Below, in pieces: positions 1 to 8,127 of a stretch of 10,298 nucleotides of DNA; position 1 is the stretch's first letter, and each line of letters opens with the position of its first letter. The translations under genes and the position numbers were made by a program. The DNA is taken from positions 1 to 10,298 of the forward strand of contig CAKZNY010000267.1 in the NCBI GenBank assembly GCA_937132145.1, given 5' to 3'. This stretch comes from an uncultured Paracoccaceae bacterium. Lineage in GTDB: Bacteria; Pseudomonadota; Alphaproteobacteria; Rhodobacterales; Rhodobacteraceae. Below the pieces are notes generated by a model. The model ran no database searches, was not told where the DNA came from, and saw only the letters and a list, made by a program, of their open reading frames with translations.

Positions 1-1
1 C

Positions 2-1164
2 GAAGACATGACATATCTCGTTCAAATGGCGATGCTATTTGCCGGTATTGCAACGTTGTTCCAGACGGTTGGCATGGGCCCGATCGGGGCGCGTTTACCA
101 ATCATGCAAGGCACAAGCTTCGCGTTCGTCTCCGTTTTGGTGGTGATTGCTGCCAACGACGGCATGGCCGCGATGTTCGGGGCGATCATCATCGGTGGCA
201 TCTTCCACTTCTCGCTTGGTTCGGTGATCGGCAAAATCCGCTTCCTGTTCCCGCCACTTGTGACGGGCCTTGTTATCCTGACAATCGGTCTGAACCTCGT
301 GGCTGTTGGCATTAAATACGCCGCCGGTGGTGCTGCGGATTTCCAGATGGCGGCTGACAGCTTCGGCTCGCTCGCGCATTGGGGTCCTGCCCTGACGGTG
401 GTTTTCGTCGCCCTTGGCTTCAAATTCTGGACCAAAGGCACAATGTCTGCCGCCGCAATCCTGATCGGCCTGATCGCAGGTTACATCGTGGCGCTACTCT
501 TCACCGATCTCGTCAGTTTCGGCAGCATCGGCAAAGCCAGCTGGGTATCCATCCCGAAATTCATGCCATACGGTTTTGAATTCAACATCGGCGCAATTGT
601 TGCCGTTGTCCTGATCTCCATCGTTTCGGCAATCGAGACCGGGTGCGACACCAGCGCGACCACCAAAGGTGGTGCAGGGCGTGAAGCCACGGACCGGAAA
701 TCAGCGGAGCAACTTACGCGGACGGCCTTGGTTCCTTCGTTGCTGGCCTGTTTGGCGGTTTGCCAAACACTTCGTTCTCGCAAAACGCGGGGATTGTTGC
801 AATGACAGGCGTCATGAGCCGCCACGTCGTGACAATCTCGGCCATAATCCTGATCGCGTCGGGTCTGATCCCGAAAATCGGTGCGCTCGTTTCCTCCATG
901 CCTTTGCCGGTTCTGGGCGGTGGTGTGATCTTGATGTTTGGTATGATCATCTCCGCAGGTTTGAACATGCTGTCCGAGGTCAAAATGAACCGTCGCAACA
1001 TGATCATCATCGCCGTATCCCTATCGGTCGGCCTTGGTCTTAGTCAGGTTCCGAGTGCCGTTCAACATGTCACCGGCACAATGAACACGCTGCTGATTTC
1101 GGGCCTGTTGCCAACCGCCGTCATCGCGATTGTTCTAAATCTGATCCTTCCACAAGAAGATTAA
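2..1164 (+). pseudogene. NCS2-family nucleobase permease (xanthine/urate-type), 5'-partial and frameshifted
   Basis: Inner-membrane nucleobase:cation symporter, probably importing xanthine or urate. The gene runs off the left edge; NCS2 proteins usually have about 430-460 residues and roughly 388 codons remain, so some 60 N-terminal residues are missing. The visible part is a string of hydrophobic segments. Near the start is the family stretch GARLPIMQGTSFAF. Around 632-649 is the TM8 region, where an acidic pair (Glu at 635, Asp at 647) is kept. Past the break are ADGLGS and the signature QNAGIVAMTGV. The reading frame changes: codons run from base 2 up to about 697, then homology continues one base over to the TAA at 1162-1164. 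One missing G between CGG (695-697) and AAA would restore the expected family sequence. Read straight through, the first frame stops at 803-805. Next to uraD, a urate or xanthine substrate fits better than uracil (inference). It may be a true pseudogene or an assembly error. Confidence 0.85.
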
Positions 1165-1177
1165 GGATTGATAAATA

Positions 1178-1210
1178 CGATGCCGCCCTTTCCATGAGAG
1201 GGCGGCATCG
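1178..1210. terminator. Strong GC-rich hairpin between permease and uraD
   Basis: A perfect 12-bp inverted repeat (CGATGCCGCCCT at 1178-1189 and its complement at 1199-1210) encloses a 9-nt loop. It starts 14 nt after the permease stop codon and ends 31 nt before the uraD start. On the + strand no run of T follows, so it is not a textbook rho-independent terminator for the permease. On the - strand the stem is followed by TATTTATC, so it would work better against leftward transcription. It could also be an mRNA-stabilising or processing hairpin. The structure is certain; its role is inferred. Confidence 0.55.
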
Positions 1211-1241
1211 CTATGTCTAAACGCTGAACCGGAGGCCTTCT

Positions 1242-1766
1242 ATGCAGTTTCAAAACGATCCCGCCAAAATGTCCGAAGCAACTTTCGTCGAGCAATTCGG
1301 CGGCGTTTACGAACATTCCCCGTGGGTCGCGCAAAAAGCGTTCGCGGATGGATTGCCGCTAGGCGTCGAGCCGTTAACCACAACCCTTCGCGCAATTATC
1401 GAAGCCGCTGGTGAACCCGCTCAACTAACACTCCTTCTTGCGCACCCTGATCTGGCCGGCAAACTAGCCAAGACCGGCGCGCTAACTGTCGAGAGCACGT
1501 CCGAACAGGCAGGTGCCGGGCTTGATGAGTGCACAGCCGCCGAATTTGTGGAATTCACTGCCCTCAACAACACGTACAAAGCCAAATTCGGCTTCCCCTA
1601 TATCTTTGCGGTCAAGGGTCGGCACCGTGTTGAAATTCTGGATAATTTCCGTTCCCGCGTGGACAATTCCCCTGCGAAAGAATTCCGCGAGGCGCTCGAT
1701 CAGGTCCACCAAATCGCGCGCCTTCGATTACGGGCGATGTGTGATCCCGCATCAAGTGAGGGATAG
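1242..1766 (+). CDS. uraD: 2-oxo-4-hydroxy-4-carboxy-5-ureidoimidazoline (OHCU) decarboxylase
   Basis: Cytoplasmic enzyme of urate breakdown. It decarboxylates OHCU, made by 5-hydroxyisourate hydrolase, to give S-allantoin stereospecifically. The 174-residue length fits the family. Visible landmarks are YEHSPWVA (residues 23-30), HPDLAGKLA with the predicted catalytic His68, the S-x-x-EQ-x-x-AGLD block (85-95, whose Glu and Gln belong to the active site in characterised members), and NNTYKAKFGFPYI (109-121) followed by AVKG. The ATG at 1242 is preceded by GGAGG at 1231-1235 with a 6-nt gap, which fixes the start. The upstream neighbour is a purine-type permease, consistent with a urate or xanthine use module. 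Other enzymes of the pathway (urate oxidase, uraH) are not in the window. The gene ends 9 nt before the end of upp, which is transcribed towards it. Confidence 0.95.
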   Translation: MQFQNDPAKMSEATFVEQFGGVYEHSPWVAQKAFADGLPLGVEPLTTTLRAIIEAAGEPAQLTLLLAHPDLAGKLAKTGALTVESTSEQAGAGLDECTAAEFVEFTALNNTYKAKFGFPYIFAVKGRHRVEILDNFRSRVDNSPAKEFREALDQVHQIARLRLRAMCDPASSEG

Positions 1767-1778
1767 CCTTTCGGGCTA
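1764..1778. terminator. Short inverted repeat joining the two convergent stop codons
   Basis: TAGCC (1764-1768) and GGCTA (1774-1778) form a 5-bp stem around a 5-nt loop. The stem begins at the TAG stop of uraD and ends with the TAG stop of upp on the other strand. It is the only symmetric element between these converging genes and might act weakly in both directions. The stem is short and no T-tract follows on either strand, so a terminator role is doubtful; facing TAG stop codons alone already supply three of the pairs. Confidence 0.2.
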
Positions 1779-2411
1779 CTTCGTCCCGTACATCCGGTCG
1801 CCCGCATCACCAAGACCGGGCAGAATATAGCCTATCTCGTTCAGACGCTCGTCCAGTGACGCCGTAACAATCGGCACATCGGGATGCGCTTCTTTCATCC
1901 GCGCAACGCCCTCGGGTGCGGCCAGAAGACATAAGAAACGAATGGTCTTGGCGCCCGACGCTTTCAGCAAATCAATCGCCGCCACGGCGGAATTTCCCGT
2001 CGCCAGCATAGGGTCCACGGCAATCACCACGCGCTCGTCTAAATGGGCTGGAACCTTGTAGTAATACTGCACCGGCTTCAGTGTTTTCTCGTCGCGGTAA
2101 AGCCCGACGAACCCGACACGTGCCTCTGGGATCAGCTCCAGAACGCCATCCAGCAGCCCGTTCCCTGCGCGCAAAATCGAGATCAGTGCCAGCTTGCGAC
2201 CTTCCAGAATCGGTGCGTCCATCACGACCAGCGGCGTTTCAACCTTCTTGGTCGTCATTGGCAGTTCCGATGTGATTTCATACGCCAGTAACTGGCTGAT
2301 TTCGCGCAGCAATTGACGGAACAGACCGCTGGGCGTGTCTTTGTTCCGCATCAGAGAAAGTTTATGCTGCACTAACGGATGTTTAACGATTGTTAAGTGT
2401 TCGTTCATCAT
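1776..2411 (-). CDS. upp: Uracil phosphoribosyltransferase
   Basis: Pyrimidine salvage enzyme in the cytoplasm: uracil + PRPP gives UMP + pyrophosphate. Its 211 residues match the family (E. coli Upp has 208). Landmarks are the conserved RAG (residues 81-83), the PRPP-binding loop [11 protein letters not shown] (132-142), and the C-terminal uracil-binding segment [16 protein letters not shown] (194-209). Two ATG codons lie in tandem. The second, giving a protein one residue shorter, is a little better spaced from the AGGA just upstream. It is the last gene of the cdd-deoB-add-upp operon, with 12 nt separating it from add. Uracil produced from uridine downstream of cytidine deaminase would be recaptured here. 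Confidence 0.97.
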   Translation of the reverse strand: MMNEHLTIVKHPLVQHKLSLMRNKDTPSGLFRQLLREISQLLAYEITSELPMTTKKVETPLVVMDAPILEGRKLALISILRAGNGLLDGVLELIPEARVGFVGLYRDEKTLKPVQYYYKVPAHLDERVVIAVDPMLATGNSAVAAIDLLKASGAKTIRFLCLLAAPEGVARMKEAHPDVPIVTASLDERLNEIGYILPGLGDAGDRMYGTK

Positions 2412-2423
2412 TGTCCTAATTCC

Positions 2424-3403
2424 CTATTCAAATTTCGCCATCAGGCGTTGCCGAGTCTTATCGTCGCAAAACGCTGCCTGCATTGCGGTGCGGTTTATAG
2501 CCTTAAAATCAGCCAGACCCCACCCGAATGTTTCATGCAACTTGCGATATTCCCGTGTCATATCCGTATAAAAATACGGAGGGTCATCCGTTGAAACCGT
2601 CACCGGAACGCCCGCTTTTCGAAGTTTCTCAATCGGGTGATCGCCCCACGTCGGGTACACATTCAACGCGATATTCGAGCCTGGGCAAACCTCCAAAACG
2701 ATCTGCTCTTCGACCAATCGTGCGATCAAATCAGCATCCTCTATCGCGCGAACGCCGTGCCCGATCCGTGCAACGTTAAGGAAATCGAGCGTCTCGCGGA
2801 CGCTTTCCGCCCCACAAATTTCACCGGCGTGGCTGGTCAAACCCAGCCCTGCCTCGGCCGCAATTTCGAAAGATTTGGAGAAATCCGCTGCATGCAAATG
2901 CCGCTCCTCGCCGCCCATCCCGTATCCGGTCAGCAAGCCACCCGCCGTCAAAGCCGTAATCTTCGCTGTTTGAACGGCCTTTTCAGGCCCGAAATGCCGG
3001 ATGCAGGTGGAAATAAATCGCGTCTCGATCCCGTGTTTAGCCTTGCCGTTTTCAGCCCCCACAGTCATCGCCGCAAGGTAATCTTTCCACGCCTCCAGAT
3101 CCCCGCCACCGCAGAAATCCGGTGAAAGAAACATCTCTGTATAGATCACGCCATGCGCTGCACTTACGTCCAAAACCGCCTCGGTCAAACGCCGGAAATC
3201 ATCGGGCGTTTGCAAAACGGAACACGCGGCCTCGTAGGTTTGCAGAAATTCCGCAAAATCTTTCCAGACATAGCTGCCGTCATCTTTGAAAATCTTCGAT
3301 AAATCTACGTTTTTTTCAGCAGCCAACATACGGATAAAATCCGGCGGTGCGGCGCCCTCGATGTGCAAATGCAACTCGGTTTTTGGAACTTCGGTCCAAT
3401 TAA

Positions 3404-3407
<4 letters not shown>
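2424..3407 (-). CDS. add: Adenosine deaminase (adenosine/adenine deaminase family)
   Basis: Zinc amidohydrolase, 327 residues, expected to convert (deoxy)adenosine to (deoxy)inosine in purine salvage. All expected metal and catalytic residues are visible: H13 and H15 in ELHLHIEG, H193 and the catalytic E196 in SHAGE, H217 in RIGHG, and D274-D275 in STDDP. The frame stays open 53 codons further upstream, but that part lies inside deoB and resembles nothing in the family. The ATG at 3407 has AGGAG at 3414-3418 with 6-nt spacing and begins with the typical lead-in to the metal motif. Its ATGA overlaps the TGA of deoB, so translation is probably coupled. The ELHLHIEG motif and the DDPPYF context are also found in the related adenine deaminases, so the substrate cannot be settled by motif alone. 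The operon of nucleoside-salvage genes favours adenosine. Confidence 0.92.
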
Positions 3408-4609
<1,202 letters not shown>

Positions 4610-4611
4610 CC

Positions 4612-5004
4612 CTACTTCGCTTCCAGATGTTCTTTGTCAAAACCGGCGGGCAGCAGGTTACCGATTGTAATTTTTTCGATGTCACCGTCCAAATCGGCCA
4701 AATATACAGGGGTGTCCGCCGACGCGAACTCTGAAATTTTTTGCCTGCAACCACCACAAGGGGATACTTTTGCCGCGCCGCCAGCGACGACCAGAATTTC
4801 CGAAATTTCGGTTTCACCATCAGCAATCATCGCGGCAATCGCCCCCGCTTCCGCACAGGTCCCCTCGGGGTAGGCTACGTTTTCGACATTACAGCCTACA
4901 TAAATCTTCCCCGAAGCACTGCGGATGGCCGCCCCGACTTGAAAATTTGAATACGGCGCATACGCTTTTTTGCGCACCGCCACCGCAGCTTTGAAAAGGT
5001 CCAT
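4612..5004 (-). CDS. cdd: Cytidine deaminase
   Basis: Zinc enzyme deaminating cytidine and deoxycytidine to uridine and deoxyuridine. At 130 residues it is the small, normally tetrameric type. Landmarks are the substrate motif NVEN (residues 39-42), the zinc and catalytic motif TCAE (C50, E52), and PCGGC (C83, C86). In the Bacillus-type enzyme the residue after CAE is an Arg that balances the charge of the three zinc thiolates; here it is Ala53. First gene of the cdd-deoB-add-upp operon. The ATG at 5004 has GAGGGA upstream with a 6-nt gap, and a good sigma-70-type promoter lies about 30 nt further up. Confidence 0.96.
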   Translation of the reverse strand: MDLFKAAVAVRKKAYAPYSNFQVGAAIRSASGKIYVGCNVENVAYPEGTCAEAGAIAAMIADGETEISEILVVAGGAAKVSPCGGCRQKISEFASADTPVYLADLDGDIEKITIGNLLPAGFDKEHLEAK

Positions 5005-5040
5005 AAGGAATCCCTCGTAAAATATCAGGTTCAGATACCG

Positions 5041-5068
5041 AGTATAGATCAGCCGATATTTTGGGCAA
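5041..5068 (-). promoter_or_regulatory. Sigma-70-type promoter of the cdd-deoB-add-upp operon
   Basis: Reading the - strand, TTGCCC (5068-5063, 4 of 6 matches to TTGACA) is followed after 16 nt by TATACT (5046-5041, 5 of 6 matches to TATAAT). Transcription would begin near 5034, leaving a 5' leader of about 30 nt with the cdd ribosome site. It sits in the 93-nt gap after the LuxO-like gene, whose own terminator is not apparent. No clear operator palindrome was seen. Confidence 0.6.
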
Positions 5069-5097
5069 GGGAATGCACCGGAAATTCTACCTTTTGG

Positions 5098-6498
5098 TCA
5101 GGTTTTATCCCAGCTTTCCTTTTTGCGATACAATGTGGAGGGCGAAACATCCAGCAACCGCGCCGCTTGCGGGATAGACCCGTCGCAAAATTCGATCGTC
5201 GCCTCGATGAAATCCCGCTCCAATGTGGCAAGCGGTGTGCCAATAAATGCCGCGATATTATTTGACCGCCCCTCAACACGCATTGCATCCAGAGCACCAA
5301 CCGCGGCCGTGTCGGCACGGGTTGAATTCTTATGCGGCATCGTCACTTCGGAGGGCAACATTTCGGGTAAAACAATTGGTCCGTCGTTCAAAACCACAAC
5401 ATTGCGGATTGCATTCATCAACTGTCGAACATTCCCCGGCCACGCCATTGCCATAAATATATCACGCACTTCGGGGCTGAACCCTGTGAAATTCTTACCT
5501 TCCTCGGCGGTGAATTTCGCCAGAATTTCGTCGGCAATCTGCATGATATCTTCGTCCCGTTCACGTAACGGGGGCAGATGAATGGGCACCACATGCAGGC
5601 GGTAAAATAGATCTTCGCGAAAGCGCCCGGCCCGAACCTCGGCCAAAGGATCGCGGTTGGTCGCGCAAACAATCCGCACATCAACCATATGTGCCTTCGT
5701 CGCACCGACCGGCTGAATTGACGAAGTTTGCAAAAACCGTAGCAGTTTGGTTTGCAGGCTCAGGTCCATCTCGCATATTTCATCGAGGAAGAGCGTCCCT
5801 CCGGCCGCCGCTGCCGCCGCCCCCTTCTTATCCGCAATCGCCCCTGTGAAAGAGCCTTTCAGATGCCCGAAAACCTCGGATTCCAGCAATCCACGCGGGA
5901 TCGCGCCGCAATTCAGGGGCACAAAAGGGCCGCTAGAGCGGTTGGAAACATCGTGGATGGCTTGGGCGCACAGCTCCTTGCCGGTACCACTTTCGCCGGT
6001 CACAAAAACCGTGGCAGTGGAGCGCCCGATGTTGCGCACCATTTTATAGATTTTCTGCATGGCCTCCGACGAACCGATGAAACCCTGAAACTCGCCGGCG
6101 TCATCTTGCCTGCCGGTTTTTTCAACATCGATCGCTAAAGCCTTCTGGGCATTTTCAACCGCAGAAATCAGACGGGTTTCATCAAACGGCTTAACAAGAA
6201 AATCAAACGCGCCTTGCCGCATCGCCTCGACCGCGCGATTAATCGAGCCGTTCGCCGTGATCACAATAATCTTGATGTCGGGTTGCGCCGCGATAAATTC
6301 GGCCATCAACTCCATGCCGTCACCATCGGGCAAAAGCAGGTCCAGAAGTACGATTTTATGTTTGCTTTTCGCGAATTTCTCGCGGGCCTCACTAACCGAA
6401 AATACGCATTCGGCGTGATGTCCGGCTTTGCGAATTACCGCCTCGTATACCATTGAAAGCGTGGGGGTATCCTCTACCAGAAGTATTGGGCGGGCCAT
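5098..6498 (-). CDS. LuxO-like sigma-54-dependent response regulator
   Basis: Cytoplasmic two-component activator, 466 residues, with three regions. The receiver (about 1-120) has the acidic pair E9-D10, phospho-acceptor D53 in LLDLLLPD, T81 and K103. The AAA+ sigma-54-interaction domain (about 138-380) has Walker A GESGTGKE (168-175), the sigma-54 contact loop GSFTGA (215-220), Walker B LFLDE (236-240), R294 and R300 as candidate arginine fingers, and GNVRQL (355-360). The C-terminal Fis-type helix-turn-helix is near 440-460. Several stretches recall Vibrio LuxO rather than NtrC or DctD, from memory of those proteins: CEMDLSLQTKLLRFLQT, VCATNRDP, and the end with IPQAARLLDVSPSTLYRK. The loop is GSFTGA where GAFTGA is usual. 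The start lies 4 nt after the stop of the upstream hybrid kinase, its likely partner. Target promoters are not visible here. Confidence 0.95.
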   Translation of the reverse strand: MARPILLVEDTPTLSMVYEAVIRKAGHHAECVFSVSEAREKFAKSKHKIVLLDLLLPDGDGMELMAEFIAAQPDIKIIVITANGSINRAVEAMRQGAFDFLVKPFDETRLISAVENAQKALAIDVEKTGRQDDAGEFQGFIGSSEAMQKIYKMVRNIGRSTATVFVTGESGTGKELCAQAIHDVSNRSSGPFVPLNCGAIPRGLLESEVFGHLKGSFTGAIADKKGAAAAAAGGTLFLDEICEMDLSLQTKLLRFLQTSSIQPVGATKAHMVDVRIVCATNRDPLAEVRAGRFREDLFYRLHVVPIHLPPLRERDEDIMQIADEILAKFTAEEGKNFTGFSPEVRDIFMAMAWPGNVRQLMNAIRNVVVLNDGPIVLPEMLPSEVTMPHKNSTRADTAAVGALDAMRVEGRSNNIAAFIGTPLATLERDFIEATIEFCDGSIPQAARLLDVSPSTLYRKKESWDKT

Positions 6499-6502
6499 AT
6501 AT

Positions 6503-8023
6503 CTAACCTGTTTTTTCGTTGTTCAAGAACACCACAACCTTCGAGATACCTTTAATGCACTGCAAGTTCAACGGTTGAGCTGTTTGTTTATCAGCCGCCC
6601 GCGCTGCCCCGTTCAAATCTTGCGCCAGACGTTGCAAATTCGTAGCCCCGATTGCGCCTGCAACGGAAATCATAATGTGGCTGTGGCTGCGCCAATCCGT
6701 GTAGTTTTCCTCAGCCTCGGCCCTAATCAACCCCTTTTTTATGGTATCGAAGTCGATCACGACTTTCCCCAGAAAATCCTCCAGAAAATCCGGGCCGATC
6801 GTCTTGGCAATAGCTTCGTAAATTGCACGATCAACATACCCGATATCATCAATCGCCGCCTCAATCTGCGTACCTTTCGCGGGAAGCGTGGCAGGCGTGC
6901 CATGCACATACTCCAAAATCTGGTGCCCAAGCGATGCAATGCCGGAAATCGGTTTCGGGATAAGCCCGTCCGCCCCCGCCGCATCAATTTTCTCGCGGTG
7001 ATCTTGCATAACATATGCCGTCAGAGCGATCATCGGGATGCCTGATTTAGCGTCTTTCCGCGCCCGAATTTCGCGCAGTACTTCCAGACCGGATTTCCGT
7101 GGCATCTCGATATCCAGCAGCACCACGTCGAAATCTTCCTTATCGAACATCGCCAGAGTTTCGATCCCGTCGGATGCCACCTGAAACTTCGCGCCCATGC
7201 TTTTCAACATCTGCGTAACCACCAACTGGTTGGTGACATTGTCCTCGGCCAGCAAGATATTCAGATGGCTGAGGTCGGGCAGCGCCTCGATATGCGGCGG
7301 CGGAGGCTTGCTGGCAATTGATACAGACGGAAACGTCACCGTTACACACGCCCCGCTGCCTTCGTTGTTTTTCACCGAAATCGTTCCGCCAGCCTCGATC
7401 ACCAGCATTTTTGAAATATACAATCCCAGCCCCGACCCCTTTCGCGGGGAGTTTTTGGGGCGGCCTCGGTACTGGAACAACATGGCCAGCGCGGAATCAC
7501 TAAACCCCGGGCCAGAATCCGTTATCGAGATCACAACGTTCCCACCACGGCTTATCACATTGACGGCAATATCGCCGCTTTGTGAGAACTTGATCGAATT
7601 ACCGATCAAATTGTTGAAAATACGGTGAAATCTTATGCGATCAATAACATTCAGCGCTTCAACACTGCGGGAAACGTTCACATCTATACTAATGCCAGCA
7701 CTTTTGGCCTGATCTTGCCACCGCTGCACCAGCAGCATGATTTCTTCAGGAACATTCAACTCGGTGGACGGTTTTATCGCCTCACCCTCGCCGAAAACCA
7801 GTTTCAGCAAGTCGTTCAGCAGTGCGGCCGAGGTTCTTGCGCGGCTCAAGCGGTCCTGCACATCCTCCGAAAGCCCCTCGTCATCGATCAACTCAAGGTT
7901 TCCGAGCAGTCCGAACATTGACGAGCGCACATCATGTGCCAACAAGGCGAACCCTTCGTCTCCTGGCCCATCACGCGATTCTGCCTTGAAACGACTTACT
8001 TTGTTTATCTTTTCAGACTTCAT
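6503..8023 (-). CDS. Soluble hybrid histidine kinase with receiver and Hpt-like domain
   Basis: Cytoplasmic phosphorelay kinase, 506 residues from the chosen start, with no membrane segment and no sensor domain. The HisKA segment starts almost at once, with phospho-acceptor H30 in LLAHDVRSS. The ATP-binding domain is intact: N-box NNLIGNSIKF (N142), ITDSGPGF (D169) and GSGLGLYIS (196-204). After a proline linker comes a complete receiver (about 255-360): E260-D261, D304 in LLDIEMP, T335, K357 in PKP. The C-terminal 100 residues resemble an Hpt bundle, with H449 the likely phospho-His in SHSHIMISVAGAIGA (H447 is the alternative). The Lys usually found three residues after the Hpt His is Ile. 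An ATG at 8047 would add 8 residues, but it has no ribosome site and sits at the predicted transcription start. The next gene downstream, 4 nt away, is the LuxO-like regulator. Confidence 0.93.
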   Translation of the reverse strand: MKSEKINKVSRFKAESRDGPGDEGFALLAHDVRSSMFGLLGNLELIDDEGLSEDVQDRLSRARTSAALLNDLLKLVFGEGEAIKPSTELNVPEEIMLLVQRWQDQAKSAGISIDVNVSRSVEALNVIDRIRFHRIFNNLIGNSIKFSQSGDIAVNVISRGGNVVISITDSGPGFSDSALAMLFQYRGRPKNSPRKGSGLGLYISKMLVIEAGGTISVKNNEGSGACVTVTFPSVSIASKPPPPHIEALPDLSHLNILLAEDNVTNQLVVTQMLKSMGAKFQVASDGIETLAMFDKEDFDVVLLDIEMPRKSGLEVLREIRARKDAKSGIPMIALTAYVMQDHREKIDAAGADGLIPKPISGIASLGHQILEYVHGTPATLPAKGTQIEAAIDDIGYVDRAIYEAIAKTIGPDFLEDFLGKVVIDFDTIKKGLIRAEAEENYTDWRSHSHIMISVAGAIGATNLQRLAQDLNGAARAADKQTAQPLNLQCIKGISKVVVFLNNEKTG

Positions 8024-8054
8024 AGTTCGCTCGCAGCTGATTCGCATTCTGGGA

Positions 8055-8084
8055 ATGATACAGCATTCTACCCAAGGTTGTTAA
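8055..8084 (-). promoter_or_regulatory. Possible sigma-70-type promoter of the soluble kinase and LuxO-like gene
   Basis: On the - strand, TTAACA (8084-8079, 5 of 6 matches to TTGACA) and TATCAT (8060-8055, 5 of 6 matches to TATAAT) are 18 nt apart. The predicted start near 8048 leaves about 25 nt before the ATG at 8023 and none before the ATG at 8047. Just upstream, ATTATC (8110-8105) and GATAAT (8096-8091) form a 6-bp inverted repeat around 8 nt, which could be an operator or chance. The promoter would let the kinase and regulator be expressed apart from the membrane pair. Confidence 0.45.
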
Positions 8085-8127
8085 GGGTTGATTATCCAAG
8101 CCTCGATAATTTCTGCTTTGCAGGGTA

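Noticed and set aside
5005..5097. Terminator for the LuxO-like gene or a small RNA gene in the gap
   Set aside because: No stem-loop longer than a few pairs and no T-tract was found; the promoter of cdd is the only supported element.
5804..5824. GCC/CCG-rich codon repeat
   Set aside because: It encodes a six-alanine run within the AAA+ domain of the LuxO-like regulator, between the sigma-54 contact loop and Walker B; simple low complexity, not a repeat element.
6428..7045. 205-codon open frame on the + strand
   Set aside because: It runs opposite the boundary of two well-supported signalling genes and its product is Arg/Asn-rich with no recognisable motif.
8091..8110. ATTATC/GATAAT inverted repeat as a stand-alone operator
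   Set aside because: Six A/T-rich pairs occur by chance fairly often; mentioned with the promoter but not listed as its own feature.
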